Both the position numbers and the translations under genes were made by a program. A stretch of DNA of 61,515 nucleotides from Alterirhizorhabdus solaris (GTDB lineage Bacteria; Pseudomonadota; Alphaproteobacteria; Sphingomonadales; Sphingomonadaceae). Where the stretch lies: assembly GCF_007785815.1 (NCBI RefSeq), contig NZ_VNIM01000014.1, positions 1 to 61,515 on the forward strand, written 5' to 3'. Numbering within the stretch: the first letter of the stretch is position 1; every line of letters begins with the position of its first letter. Below, piece by piece: positions 10,042 to 19,271 of this stretch. A model generated the notes under the pieces. The model was not told where the DNA came from, did no database searches, and saw only the letters and a program-made list of their open reading frames with translations.

Positions 10042-10221
10042 TTACTCGCCGGACCGGTGCCCCCGTGCGAACTCCCGGTCCGCCTCGTCGATCGCGCGCA
10101 GCAGATCGCCGAAACATGGTGTCTGGTCCACTGGATAGGCGCGGGTGAATCCGCTTCCCAGCAATTTCAGATCGGCCGATGTAAGCAGGCCGACTGCGAC
10201 GATCCTCTCCTCGCGTTGCAT
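10042..10221 (-). CDS. Small conserved-looking protein, 59 aa, function unknown
   Basis: A 59-residue frame starting MQREERIVAVGLLTSADLKL and ending ADREFARGHRSGE. The ATG at 10221 has GGGAG six bases upstream. The sequence has a structured composition (LLTSADLKLLGSGFTRAYPV, then CFGDLLRAIDEADREF) and resembles a small protein that I recall from sphingomonad genomes, where LGxGFxRAYP and CFGxLLxAIDEADRE recur. It has no membrane segment. It lies between the MFS gene and the antiporter on the minus strand, separated by ~100 bases from the antiporter stop. The coding call is inference from start signal and sequence quality. Confidence 0.72.
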   Translation of the reverse strand: MQREERIVAVGLLTSADLKLLGSGFTRAYPVDQTPCFGDLLRAIDEADREFARGHRSGE

Positions 10222-10327
10222 CCGTCGCTCCCGATAATACAGACCTGCCCAACGAGCCGGGGGCGGAAGCGTGCCACTTGTTTCGGCTGCGTTCAGCGAT
10301 GAGGCAGCCCTTGTGGCAATCGTGCGA

Positions 10328-11653
10328 CTATGCCGGCCCCTCCTGCCCCGGTTCGCGCGGGGCCGGGCCAGGGCCGTCCTCGTCGCGCGCGGGGCCGATG
10401 CCGGTGCCCAGCTTCTCGCCGGTCACGCGCTCGATCGCGATGCCGGCGGTCAACCCGTGGACGATGGTGGACAGTACGATGGCAAAGGCCACCGCCGTCC
10501 ACAGCCCGGCCTCGTTGACCAGCTTCACGTGCCCGCCGGCATAGGCGATGTAGTAGATCGAGCCGATCCCGCGCACGCCGTAGAACGCCGCCAGCGCCCG
10601 CCCCCGCCCCGTCAGCGCGGTGCGCGACAGCACCAGCCAGCCGACCAGCGGGCGGATCACGAAGACCAGCGCCACGCCGATCACCACATGCGCCGCTGTG
10701 AGCGCGGGCAGCAGCCGGGGGATCACCAGCCCCAGCGCGATCAGCAGCGCCGCCGTCAGCGCATGTTCGATCGTCTCGGTGAAATCGTGCAGCGTGCGGT
10801 GAAACTCGTGCCGCGCCTCGGACCGGCGCAGCGTCATGCCCGCCACGAACACGGCGATGAAGCCATAGCCTTCGAGCAATTCGGTGACGCCGTAGCACAC
10901 CAGCGTGCCGGCGATGGCGACCACGCCCGAATTAGTGCCCGCCAGCGGATTGCCGCGCGGATAGCCGAACAGGATGCGGCCGAGCAGCCAGCCGATCGCG
11001 ATGCCGCCCAGCGCACCGACGGCGATGCGATAGACCACGTCGAGCGCGAACCAGTGCAGCACCAGATCGCCCGACACCACGCCCGCCGCGCCGATCATCA
11101 GCGCCAGATGGACGAACGGGAAGGCAAGGCCATCGTTCAGCCCCGCCTCGGTGGTGAGGGTGTAGCGCACCGGATGCTCGCCGCCCTCCAGCGGCGGGCC
11201 GACCTGCACGGCGCCGGCCAGCACCGGATCGGTTGGCGCGAGCACCGCGCCCAGCAGCAGCGCGCCGACGAAGGTCATGCCCGCCAGGCTGCTGCCCAGC
11301 ACCGCCACGATCGCGATGCACAGCGGCATGCCCAGCGCGAGCAGCCGGATGGTGGGGGTCCAGCTGTCCAGCGTGGTCAGCCGGTCGATCCGCAGCCCGG
11401 TGCCGAACAGCCCAATGATGAGCGCGAACTCGCTGACATGCTCCCACCAGGGTGCGTGGACCGTGGGGTCGATCGCCTCGCCCAGACCCGGCAACAGGCT
11501 CCTGGCGACGGCACCGGCGGCGATCAGCAGCGTGGAGGCCGCCGGCTCCCGCCCGGAAACGAAACGCGGCAGCCAATAGGCCACGATCAGCCCGCAGCCC
11601 AGCACCGCCAGGACAAGGGGATAGGACGATACCTCGAACATCCGGTCGCGCAT
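10328..11653 (-). CDS. CPA1-type sodium(cation)/proton antiporter
   Basis: 441 residues, about 12 membrane helices, and the CPA1/NhaP core motifs: GALLLGAVLAPTDPVLAG (the ATDP-type element), then the ion-binding region TTEAGLNDGLAFPFV (N-D pair). The C-terminal hydrophilic tail is short. Both ATG 11653 (MRDRMFEV) and ATG 11641 (MFEV) are possible; a GGAAGG upstream fits the second better in spacing. It would exchange monovalent cations for protons across the inner membrane. A strong hairpin separates it from the upstream DUF892 gene, so it is probably transcribed from its own promoter. Confidence 0.9.
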   Translation of the reverse strand: MRDRMFEVSSYPLVLAVLGCGLIVAYWLPRFVSGREPAASTLLIAAGAVARSLLPGLGEAIDPTVHAPWWEHVSEFALIIGLFGTGLRIDRLTTLDSWTPTIRLLALGMPLCIAIVAVLGSSLAGMTFVGALLLGAVLAPTDPVLAGAVQVGPPLEGGEHPVRYTLTTEAGLNDGLAFPFVHLALMIGAAGVVSGDLVLHWFALDVVYRIAVGALGGIAIGWLLGRILFGYPRGNPLAGTNSGVVAIAGTLVCYGVTELLEGYGFIAVFVAGMTLRRSEARHEFHRTLHDFTETIEHALTAALLIALGLVIPRLLPALTAAHVVIGVALVFVIRPLVGWLVLSRTALTGRGRALAAFYGVRGIGSIYYIAYAGGHVKLVNEAGLWTAVAFAIVLSTIVHGLTAGIAIERVTGEKLGTGIGPARDEDGPGPAPREPGQEGPA

Positions 11654-11672
11654 CCTTCCGAATGTTCGGGAA

Positions 11673-11702
11673 AACGCCCGCCGGCCGCAGCCGGCGGGCG
11701 TT
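11673..11702 (-). terminator. Intrinsic terminator of the DUF892 gene
   Basis: A perfect 13-bp inverted repeat (AACGCCCGCCGGC and its complement, arms 11673–11685 and 11690–11702) with a 4-base loop. Read on the minus strand it lies just after the DUF892 stop and is followed by a TTTT run, the form of a rho-independent terminator. Confidence 0.8.
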
Positions 11703-11705
11703 CGT

Positions 11706-12215
11706 TCAGCCGGCGTCGGCTTCGGCGTGCAGAACCACGGCAGTCTCGGCGAGCTTGGTCATATACTCGTCGCCGCCGTAGATCTCCTTGGTCGCCTCGC
11801 GCAGCTTCTTGTTGTCGTCCTTCAGGCCCAGCGCCTTGGCGTAGGCGGCGGCGGTGCCGAAGCCGGCGATGCCGTAGTGCGTCATCCGCTGATATTGCGC
11901 GATGATGATCGCATCGAGCAGCGGCCCCTTGTCCGGCCCTTCCTCCAGCACATGCTTGGTCGCCTCGGTGACGAGACCTTCCATGCCCTTGCAATGATCC
12001 TTGGAAACCTTCTCGTCCTGTCCGGCGATCAGCTCCTTCAGGATATCGGTGTGCTTGCCGATCCCGTCCTGCGACTTCGTCAGCATTTCCTTGAGTTGAT
12101 CGTCGCTGGCCTTGCCGGCGATCTTCTTGAGCAGGCGCTTCATCTGGTCGTTGGCGGACCAGAGATCCTTCAACTCGTCGATGTAGATTTCCTTGAGGTC
12201 TTCAGGGGTGGACAT
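11706..12215 (-). CDS. DUF892 (YciE/YciF-like) ferritin-fold stress protein
   Basis: 169 residues from MSTPEDLKEIYIDELKDLWS to the C-terminus. The N-terminal signature, a four-helix-bundle composition and internal motifs DAIIIAQYQRMTHYGIAGFGTA and LHAEAD match the DUF892/YciF family. Members are diiron-like helical-bundle proteins linked to osmotic and general stress. The ATG at 12215 has GGGAG eight bases upstream. The frame is open seven codons further, but without a site. It forms a single-gene unit with its own terminator and diverges from the SDR gene. Confidence 0.93.
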   Translation of the reverse strand: MSTPEDLKEIYIDELKDLWSANDQMKRLLKKIAGKASDDQLKEMLTKSQDGIGKHTDILKELIAGQDEKVSKDHCKGMEGLVTEATKHVLEEGPDKGPLLDAIIIAQYQRMTHYGIAGFGTAAAYAKALGLKDDNKKLREATKEIYGGDEYMTKLAETAVVLHAEADAG

Positions 12216-12398
12216 CTCGGACGCTCCCGCCTGCACCGGAACCGTGATCGGGCCGACACTTTACGTCGAGCGAACAGGCGGTTGCGATGTTCCATCCGCC
12301 GCCGCGCCCCGCCGGTTCATGACAAATCGGACAGACACGGGGCGCAACGCAACCGGAAGCCGCGTCGTTCGCTTGGCGTGGCGAAGAGGGAGACAACA

Positions 12399-13166
12399 AT
12401 GTTCGAGGACAGGGTGGCGATCGTGACGGGCGGGGAATCCGGCATCGGGGCCGCATGTGCCGTCGCGCTGGGGGCCGCCGGCGCGCGTGTCGTCATCACC
12501 TATTTCGCCGATGCCGCCGCAGCGCAGGCCGTGTGCCGCACGATCGGCGACGAAAGCCGCGCCGTCGCCGTGCAGACCGACGTGGGCGACGAGGCGGCGG
12601 TTGCCCGGCTGTTCGACACGGCGGAACGGGCGTTCGGCCCGGCCCGGCTGCTCGTCAACTCCGCCGGCCTGAACATGAGCGGCGTACGGATCGCCGACAT
12701 GGCGCTGGCGCAGTTCGACCGGGTGGTGCGCTCCGATCTGTACGGCCCGTTCCTCACCTGCCGCCGGTTCGTGCAGGCGCTGGCCAAGGCGGGCGGCGGC
12801 GGGCGCATCGTCAACATCTCCTCGATCCACGAGAAGGCGCCGCGCGCCGGCGGGGTGGATTATGATTCGGCCAAGGGCGGCCTCTCGCAGCTCACCGCCA
12901 CGCTGGCGCTGGAACTGGCGCCGCAGGGCATCGCGGTGAACGGCGTGGCGCCGGGCATGATCCTGACGCCGATGAACCAGTCCGCGCTCGACGACCCGGC
13001 GGAGCGCGCCGCCAAGGAGAAGGCGATCCCGTGGGGCCGCGCCGGCCGGCCGGACGAGGTGGCGGCGCTGGTGACCTTCCTGCTGTCGCCCGCCGCCGAC
13101 TATATCAGCGGCACCACCGTCACCATCGACGGCGCGCTGTCGCTCACCGTCGCGCAGGGGGCCTGA
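12399..13166 (+). CDS. SDR-family oxidoreductase (glucose 1-dehydrogenase-like)
   Basis: 255 residues, a classical short-chain dehydrogenase. The nucleotide-binding motif is TGGESGIG near residues 10–17. The NSAG motif follows, then catalytic Ser in NISSIHEKAP and the Y-x-x-x-K motif as YDSAKGG. The C-terminus is typical (GTTVTIDGALSL). The ATG at 12399 follows an AGAGGGAGA ribosome-binding site. It ends 3 bp before the GH130-like gene, so the two form an operon. It probably reduces or oxidises a sugar or polyol linked to the partner enzyme's substrate, which is inference. Confidence 0.93.
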   Translation: MFEDRVAIVTGGESGIGAACAVALGAAGARVVITYFADAAAAQAVCRTIGDESRAVAVQTDVGDEAAVARLFDTAERAFGPARLLVNSAGLNMSGVRIADMALAQFDRVVRSDLYGPFLTCRRFVQALAKAGGGGRIVNISSIHEKAPRAGGVDYDSAKGGLSQLTATLALELAPQGIAVNGVAPGMILTPMNQSALDDPAERAAKEKAIPWGRAGRPDEVAALVTFLLSPAADYISGTTVTIDGALSLTVAQGA

Positions 13167-13169
13167 CCG

Positions 13170-14060
13170 ATGCCGGCCTATGTGGTTGAACGGCTCGACG
13201 ACGTGACCGTCGACGAAGGCTCGATGCTGGACGGCATGGACATGATGAGCCCGTTTGTCTGGAAGGAAGGTGATGCGTACCGGATGCTGGTGCGCGGCGT
13301 GCCCGATCCGCTCGGCCCGCACGACCCGACCGGGCTGATCGTCTGCGGTACGAGCGACGACGGCCTCGGCTTCACGCTGGACGATCACCTCGCCATCACC
13401 CCCGGCCGCTTCGGCGACGATGCCGGCGGCTGCGAGGACCCGACCGTGCTGCGGACCGGCGACGGCTATCTGGTCTATTACACCGGCGTCGATGCGGCGC
13501 GCGCGCAAGGCTCGCTGATCCTGGCCGCCGGGCCGGACCTCGCCTCGCTGGAGAAGCGGGCGCTGATGCTGAAGGCGCCGCCGGGCGAGGGCAACATCAA
13601 GGAGGCGACGCTCGCGCAGACCGGCGCGGGTGACTGGCGCCTGTTCTACGAATATGCCGCCGACAATGCCTCGCGCATCGGCATGGCCGGCGGCCCCGCC
13701 CCGGAAGGCCCCTGGACGGTGCTGCCCGATCCCTTCGGCATCCGCGAGAACAGCTGGGACAACTGGCACCTCTCGACCGGCCCGATCGTGCAGGTCGAAG
13801 GGCGCGATCCGGTGATGTTCTACAACGGCGCCACCCATGATGCGCGCTGGCGGATCGGCTGGATCAGCTTCGACCCCGGCTTCACCCGCGTGACGGGCCG
13901 GGGGATCGAGCCGATGCTGGTGCCGCCGCCGCCGGTCGACCGGGCCGCCACCGACATCGCCTTCGCCGGATCATGCACGATCGAGGGAGACCGGATCGCG
14001 CTGTATTACTCGCTGGAGGACCGCATCCTGCGCCGCGCGCTGATCCGCTACTACGGCTGA
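13170..14060 (+). CDS. GH130-like glycoside phosphorylase/hydrolase (five-bladed propeller)
   Basis: 296 residues. The sequence has the repeated blade motifs of the GH130/DUF377 family: GCEDPTVLRTGDGYLVYYTGVD, then GNIKEATLAQ, then MFYNGATHDARWRIGW near the C-terminus. Related enzymes phosphorolyse or hydrolyse beta-mannosides, but some members do other chemistry, so substrate cannot be set here. No signal peptide is seen, suggesting a cytoplasmic enzyme. It is 3 bp downstream of the SDR gene and almost certainly co-transcribed with it; a two-step sugar conversion is plausible. Confidence 0.8.
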   Translation: MPAYVVERLDDVTVDEGSMLDGMDMMSPFVWKEGDAYRMLVRGVPDPLGPHDPTGLIVCGTSDDGLGFTLDDHLAITPGRFGDDAGGCEDPTVLRTGDGYLVYYTGVDAARAQGSLILAAGPDLASLEKRALMLKAPPGEGNIKEATLAQTGAGDWRLFYEYAADNASRIGMAGGPAPEGPWTVLPDPFGIRENSWDNWHLSTGPIVQVEGRDPVMFYNGATHDARWRIGWISFDPGFTRVTGRGIEPMLVPPPPVDRAATDIAFAGSCTIEGDRIALYYSLEDRILRRALIRYYG

Positions 14061-14145
14061 GGCCTTGCTATTGCAGTGCAGGAGGTCGCCCGTTCTGGCG
14101 CAATCGGTGACTTGCCTGTAACGATGCGCGGACCCTCACTGTTCG

Positions 14146-17100
14146 GTGCCAATGACCATCAACGAATCCGATCGACTCGCCGGGCTGCTTCGCCACCGCA
14201 TCCTCGATACCGCGCCCGAACCACCGTTCGACGATGCCGTCGCGCTGGTGCAGCTGCTGTGCGACGTGCCGATCGCGCTGGTGTCGCTGGTGGATGCGGA
14301 TCGCCAGTGGTTCAAGGCGGCCTGCGGCGTGGACGTGCGCGAGACGGCGCGGGACACCTCGGTCTGTTCGCTGGCGATCGAGAGCGAGGGGCTGTTCGTC
14401 ATCCCCGATCTCTCCGCCGATCCGCGCACGGCGGCGATGTCGCTGGTGCGCGATGCGCCGCATCTGCGCTTCTATGCGGGTGCGCCGCTCGTCACGCGGG
14501 ACGGCATCGCGCTCGGCAGCCTGTGCGCGATCGACACGGTCGCCCGCCCGGAAGGGTTGAGCGAGCGGCAGCGCACGGGGCTGGCGCTGGTCGGCCGGCA
14601 GGTGACGGCGCTGATCGAGACGCGCATGGCCGCGATCGGCGAGGCCGAGGCGGTGCTGGCCGGGCAGGAAACCGAAAGCCATTACCGCCACGTGATCGAC
14701 AGCGCCGTCGACAGCGCGATCATCGCGATCGACCCGAAGGGCGACGTGATGGCGTGGAGCAAGGGCGCCGAGACCATCTTCGGCTGGACCGAAACCGAAA
14801 TGATCGGCGCGCCGCTGGCGACCATCTTCACGCCGGAGGACCGCGCGATCGATCGCCCGGCGCGGGAGATGCGGATCGCCCGCGAACAGGGCCGCGCCAC
14901 CGACGAGCGCTGGCACCTGCGCAAGGACGGCACCCGCTTCTACGCAAACGGCGCCGTCACGCCGCTGATCGGCGCCGATCATCGTGGCTTCGTGAAGAGC
15001 CTTCGCGACGTCACCGCCGAGCATGAGAACCGCGTCGCGCTTGCCATGAGCCGCGAGGAGCTGGAGCTGGCCTCCCGCGCGGCGCGGCTGGGCCGGTTCG
15101 ATTTCCGCCCCGGCACCGGATCGCTGGTGTGGGACGATCGCTGCCGCGAACTGTTCGGCCTGCCGCCCGGCGCGCCTGTCTCCTACGAGGCCTCGTTCCT
15201 CGCCGGGCTGCACCCGGACGACCGGGATAGCGCCGCCGCCGCCGTGGCCGCCGCGCTGGACCCGACCGGCACCCGCGCCTTCGATGAGGAGTATCGCACG
15301 ATCGGGATCGAGGACGGGATCGAGCGGCACGTCGCCGCGCACGGCCTGGCCTTCTTCGAGGGCGATACCCCGACCCGCCTGATCGGCACCGTGCAGGACG
15401 TGACCGCCAGCCGCCGCACGCTGAGGCGGCTGGCGCAGACCGAGGAACGGCTGCGGCTGGCCTCGCGCGCCACCAACGACGCCATCTGGGACTGGGATCT
15501 CGTGTCCGACATGGTGATCTGGAACGAGGCGCTGACCGACGCCTACGGCCATGCCCCGGCAGACGTCGGCCCGGACGGCGCGTGGTGGATCGGCCATATC
15601 CATCCCGACGACCGCGAACGGGTGGGCCACGGCATCCACGCCGTGATCGACGGCACCGCGAGCGACTGGACCGACCACTACCGCTTCCTCAAGGCGGACG
15701 GCAGCTATGCCGACATCCAGGATCGCGGCTTCGTGATCCGCGACGAGCATGGCCGCGCGACCCGCATGATCGGCGCGATGCTGGACCAGACCGAGGTGCG
15801 CGCGCTGCTGCGCCAGCTTGAATCGCGCGCGATCGGGCTGGCCGAGGAGGTGAAGGTCCGCACCGGGGAGCGCGACCGGCTGTGGGAAACCACCAGCGAC
15901 CTGATGGCGACCGCCGGGCTGGACGGCTATCTGAAGGAGGTCAATCCGGCGTGGCAGCGGCTGCTCGGCTGGACCGAAGCCGAACTGCTCGCACGGCCGT
16001 TCATCGTGCTGGTGCATCCCGACGATCATGCCGCGACCGCCGGCGTGGTGGCGCAGCTCGCGCGCGGCGAGACGGTGAAGATGTTCGTCGATCACGTGCA
16101 GTCGGCCGACGGCAGCTACCGCACGCTGATGTGGGATGCGGTGCCGGAGGGCGACCGCTTCTACATCGTCGGCCGCGACCTGACCGAGCAGCGCGCGATC
16201 GAGGACCGGCTGCGGCAGGCGCAGAAGATGGAGGCGGTGGGCCAGTTGACCGGCGGCATCGCGCATGACTTCAACAACATGCTCACCGGCATCATCGGCT
16301 CGCTCGATCTGCTGAAGCGCGACATCGCCGGCGGTCGGCAGGATCGCATCGATCGCTACATGGATGCGGCGACCACCTCGGCGCAACGCGCCGCCGGGCT
16401 GACCGACCGGTTGCTCGCCTTCTCGCGGCGGCAGTCGCTCGATGTGCAGTCGATCGACGTCAACAGCCTCGTCGCGGGGATGGAGGATCTGCTGCGCCGC
16501 ACGCTGGGCGAAAGCGTGGGGCTGGAGGTACGGCTGACCACGGCGGCATGGCCCGCGCGGACCGATGCCAACCAGCTGGAGAGCGCGCTGCTGAACCTGG
16601 CGATCAACGCGCGCGATGCCATGCCCGATGGCGGCCGGCTGACGATCGAGACGGACAACGCCGTGCTGGACGAGCATTACGTCGCCCTGCTGGCCGACGA
16701 GATCGCCGCGGGCGACTATGTGGTGATCTCGGTGTCGGACACCGGCACCGGCATGGCGCCGGACGTGATCGCCAAGGCGTTCGATCCGTTCTTCACCACC
16801 AAGCCGATCGGCCAGGGCACCGGCCTCGGCCTGTCGATGATCTACGGGTTCGCGCGCCAGTCCGGCGGCCATGCGCGGATCTATTCCGAGGTGGGCCGGG
16901 GCACGACGGTGAAGCTGTACCTGCCGCGCGCCGAGGTGGCCGCTGCGATCGCGCAGGACGGCCCCGCCCCGCTGCGCCGCGCCGAGGCGGGCGAATGCGT
17001 GCTGGTGGTGGAAGACGATCCGGCGGTGCGGATGCTCGTGATCGACGTGCTCCAGTCGCTCGGCTACGCGGTGGAACAGGCGGCGGACGGGCCATCGGCG

Positions 17101-17349
17101 CTGCCGCTGATCGACACGATGCCGCGGCTGGACCTGCTCATCACCGATGTCGGCCTGCCGGGCATGAACGGGCGGCAGGTGGCGGAAATCGCGCGCCAGC
17201 GGCGGCCGGACCTGCCGGTGCTGTTCGTGACGGGCTATGCCGAAAAAGCGGCGGTACGCGGCGGCTTCCTCGACGAGGGGATGGAGATGATTACCAAGCC
17301 GTTCGCGATCGATGCGCTGTCCGCCCGCATCCGCGAGATGCTGGAATAG
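14146..17349 (+). CDS. Hybrid sensor histidine kinase (GAF, multiple PAS, HisKA, HATPase, REC)
   Basis: 1067 residues without membrane segments. Domain order: GAF (about 20–165, starting [20 protein letters not shown]), four PAS units (about 180–300, 300–430, 430–560, 580–690), then HisKA with phospho-His in [14 protein letters not shown]. The HATPase has [13 protein letters not shown] and GTGLGLSM, and a C-terminal receiver has VEDDPAVR and LITDVG. The start is GTG 14146 or, two codons later, ATG 14152. It is a soluble multi-input sensor that phosphorylates its own receiver; the output partner is not obvious. The nearby KaiC-like/kinase pair may belong to the same network. Confidence 0.93.
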   Translation: MPMTINESDRLAGLLRHRILDTAPEPPFDDAVALVQLLCDVPIALVSLVDADRQWFKAACGVDVRETARDTSVCSLAIESEGLFVIPDLSADPRTAAMSLVRDAPHLRFYAGAPLVTRDGIALGSLCAIDTVARPEGLSERQRTGLALVGRQVTALIETRMAAIGEAEAVLAGQETESHYRHVIDSAVDSAIIAIDPKGDVMAWSKGAETIFGWTETEMIGAPLATIFTPEDRAIDRPAREMRIAREQGRATDERWHLRKDGTRFYANGAVTPLIGADHRGFVKSLRDVTAEHENRVALAMSREELELASRAARLGRFDFRPGTGSLVWDDRCRELFGLPPGAPVSYEASFLAGLHPDDRDSAAAAVAAALDPTGTRAFDEEYRTIGIEDGIERHVAAHGLAFFEGDTPTRLIGTVQDVTASRRTLRRLAQTEERLRLASRATNDAIWDWDLVSDMVIWNEALTDAYGHAPADVGPDGAWWIGHIHPDDRERVGHGIHAVIDGTASDWTDHYRFLKADGSYADIQDRGFVIRDEHGRATRMIGAMLDQTEVRALLRQLESRAIGLAEEVKVRTGERDRLWETTSDLMATAGLDGYLKEVNPAWQRLLGWTEAELLARPFIVLVHPDDHAATAGVVAQLARGETVKMFVDHVQSADGSYRTLMWDAVPEGDRFYIVGRDLTEQRAIEDRLRQAQKMEAVGQLTGGIAHDFNNMLTGIIGSLDLLKRDIAGGRQDRIDRYMDAATTSAQRAAGLTDRLLAFSRRQSLDVQSIDVNSLVAGMEDLLRRTLGESVGLEVRLTTAAWPARTDANQLESALLNLAINARDAMPDGGRLTIETDNAVLDEHYVALLADEIAAGDYVVISVSDTGTGMAPDVIAKAFDPFFTTKPIGQGTGLGLSMIYGFARQSGGHARIYSEVGRGTTVKLYLPRAEVAAAIAQDGPAPLRRAEAGECVLVVEDDPAVRMLVIDVLQSLGYAVEQAADGPSALPLIDTMPRLDLLITDVGLPGMNGRQVAEIARQRRPDLPVLFVTGYAEKAAVRGGFLDEGMEMITKPFAIDALSARIREMLE

Positions 17350-17364
17350 GGCCGGGCGTCATCG

Positions 17365-17412
17365 CCTGCTTCGCCGGGTCGCGCGGGTGCCCGTGCAACC
17401 CGGCGAAGCAGG
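17365..17412. terminator. Hairpin terminator between convergent units
   Basis: A perfect 15-bp inverted repeat (CCTGCTTCGCCGGGT at 17365–17379 and its complement at 17398–17412) with an 18-base loop, placed 16 bases after the hybrid kinase stop. No long T-run follows, but it sits between the kinase gene and a convergent small frame, so it could act in both directions. Confidence 0.6.
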
Positions 17413-17419
17413 TGCACGA

Positions 17420-17554
17420 CTAGCCGATCGCCCGGATCACCAGACCGAGGCCTGCCCACAGTGCCGTCGAAATATAGATGGCGAGCAGAAGCCCCCGGGG
17501 GTTCGGTGCGACGCATACCTCTGCGTAAAGCGGGGCCGTGCCCGATATCTCCAC
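17420..17554 (-). CDS. Possible small membrane protein, 44 aa
   Basis: A 44-codon minus-strand frame starting with GTG (VEISGTAPLYAEVCVAP) and ending ALWAGLGLVIRAIG. The C-terminal half (about residues 21–43) is one hydrophobic membrane-like segment, LLLAIYISTALWAGLGLVI. GGGAG and AGAGG lie just upstream of the GTG, and a strong hairpin follows the stop. The combination of start site, single transmembrane helix and terminator makes it plausible as a real gene. No family is recognised, and the coding call is inference. Confidence 0.45.
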   Translation of the reverse strand: MEISGTAPLYAEVCVAPNPRGLLLAIYISTALWAGLGLVIRAIG

Positions 17555-17780
17555 TATCCCTCTCCCGATCGCCGGCTGTTCTGCTTGTTTCAGTATAGGA
17601 CAAGTCGCTGATTCGTCATATTGCTCTTAATGCAATTGGCACCCGTTCGACCAAAGTCGAATATTCCTTTCCCCACGCGTCGATCGCGCTCCCCCGGCAA
17701 CCATCGCGCTCGCCGCTTGTTCGCGTGGCTGTCGCCATGTGATACGGCGGACAGGAAAACCGATCGAAACAGGATGTTGC

Positions 17781-19271
17781 GTGACCGCGCCAGCCACTGA
17801 ACTTGCACTTACCGGCGTCGAAGGCCTCGACAACATCCTGGCCGGCGGGTTGACCCGTGGCCGGGTCTTCCTGCTGGAGGGCAGCCCCGGGACCGGCAAG
17901 ACGACGATCGCCTCGCAATTCCTGATGGAAGGCGTCGCACGGGGCGAGCGATGCCTCTACGTCACCCTGTCCGAAACCGAAGACGAGTTGCGCGACAGCG
18001 CCGCCTCGCACGGCTGGGACCTGTCGGGGATCGACCTGTTCGAACTGGTGCCGCCCGAAAGCCTGCTCGACGCGGACCAGCAGCAGAGCCTGCTCTACTC
18101 CTCCGACCTCGAACTGGGCGAGACGACGCGGCGCATCTTCGAGGCGTTCGAGCGGGTGAAGCCGGACCGGATCGTGCTGGACAGCCTCTCCGAGATCCGC
18201 CTGCTGGCGCAAAGCTCGCTGCGCTACCGGCGGCAGATCCTCGCGCTCAAACATTTCTTCTCCACCCAGAACGCCACCGTACTGATGCTGGACGACCTGA
18301 CCGCCGAAGCGGCCGACAAGACCGTGCACAGCGTGGCGCACGGCGTAATCATGCTGGAGGAACTGGCACCGAACTACGGGCCGGAGCGGCGGCGCTGCCG
18401 GGTTATCAAGTATCGCGGCCGGCGTTTCCGGGGCGGCTATCATGATTTCGTGATCGCCCCCGGCGGCGTGCGGGTGTTCCCGCGTCTCGTCTCGTCTGAG
18501 CACCGCACCGGATACAGCCGCACCATGCTGTCCAGCACCGTGCCCGAACTCGATTCGCTGCTGGGCGGCGGCGTGGATCGCGGGTCCAGCGTGCTGGTGC
18601 TGGGGCCGGCGGGCACCGGCAAGTCGCTGCTGGTCCTCACCTTCGTGAAGGCGGCGATGGCGCGCGGCGAGACGGCGGCACTGTTCATCTTCGACGAGGA
18701 GATCAGCATGCTGTTCAGCCGCGCCCTCGCGCTCGGCATCGACATGGCAGGGCTGGTGAAGGAAAAGCGCCTGTTCGTGGAGCAGGTGGACGCGGCCGAG
18801 ATGTCTCCGGGTGAGTTTTCGGAGCGGGTGCGCAACTGCGTGGAACAGCATGCGGCGCGGACCATCATCATCGACAGCCTCAACGGCTACCAGGCGGCGA
18901 TGCCGGAGGAGAACGCGCTGATCCTGCACATGCACGAACTGTTGCAGTATCTGAACCGTCAGGGCGCCACCACCTTCGTCACCGTGGCGCAGCACGGGCT
19001 GGTCGGCGACATGAAGACGCCGGTGGACGTGACCTATCTGGCCGACACGGTGGTGCTGCTGCGCTATTTCGAGGCGGCGGGGCGCGTGCGCCGGGCGATC
19101 TCGGTCATCAAGCGGCGGGCCGGGGCGCATGAGGATACGATCCGCGAATTTCGCATCGGTAGCGACGGCATCCGCCTCGGCGAGCCGCTCGTGGGCTTTC
19201 AGGGCGTGCTGCGCGGCGTGCCCGATTTCACCGCCGGGGCGCCGCAACTGCTTGCCGACGTGCCGAAGTGA
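17781..19271 (+). CDS. KaiC-like tandem RecA-fold ATPase
   Basis: 496 residues with two RecA/KaiC domains: Walker A GSPGTGKTT at 34–42 and GPAGTGKS at 275–282, with KaiC-style acidic motifs LSETEDELRD and FDEEISML. Overall it is the length of cyanobacterial KaiC. The CII region reads DVTYLADTVVLLRYFEAAGRVRRAISVIKRR in place of the HISTITDT segment, so the phosphorylated Ser-Thr pair of KaiC becomes Thr-Tyr. GTG 17781 is preceded by AGGA at six bases. It overlaps the next kinase gene by 4 bp (GTGA), which suggests a joint signalling role; a true clock function is not implied. Confidence 0.9.
   Translation: MTAPATELALTGVEGLDNILAGGLTRGRVFLLEGSPGTGKTTIASQFLMEGVARGERCLYVTLSETEDELRDSAASHGWDLSGIDLFELVPPESLLDADQQQSLLYSSDLELGETTRRIFEAFERVKPDRIVLDSLSEIRLLAQSSLRYRRQILALKHFFSTQNATVLMLDDLTAEAADKTVHSVAHGVIMLEELAPNYGPERRRCRVIKYRGRRFRGGYHDFVIAPGGVRVFPRLVSSEHRTGYSRTMLSSTVPELDSLLGGGVDRGSSVLVLGPAGTGKSLLVLTFVKAAMARGETAALFIFDEEISMLFSRALALGIDMAGLVKEKRLFVEQVDAAEMSPGEFSERVRNCVEQHAARTIIIDSLNGYQAAMPEENALILHMHELLQYLNRQGATTFVTVAQHGLVGDMKTPVDVTYLADTVVLLRYFEAAGRVRRAISVIKRRAGAHEDTIREFRIGSDGIRLGEPLVGFQGVLRGVPDFTAGAPQLLADVPK

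Noticed and set aside
11673-11702. Inverted repeat as an operator between antiporter and DUF892
   Set aside because: The 4-base loop and T-run on the minus strand after the DUF892 stop fit a terminator better.
14068-16872. 934-codon open frame on the minus strand opposite the large hybrid kinase
   Set aside because: Arg/His/Gly-rich translation without motifs; it mirrors the codon pattern of the real plus-strand kinase, as expected at this GC level.
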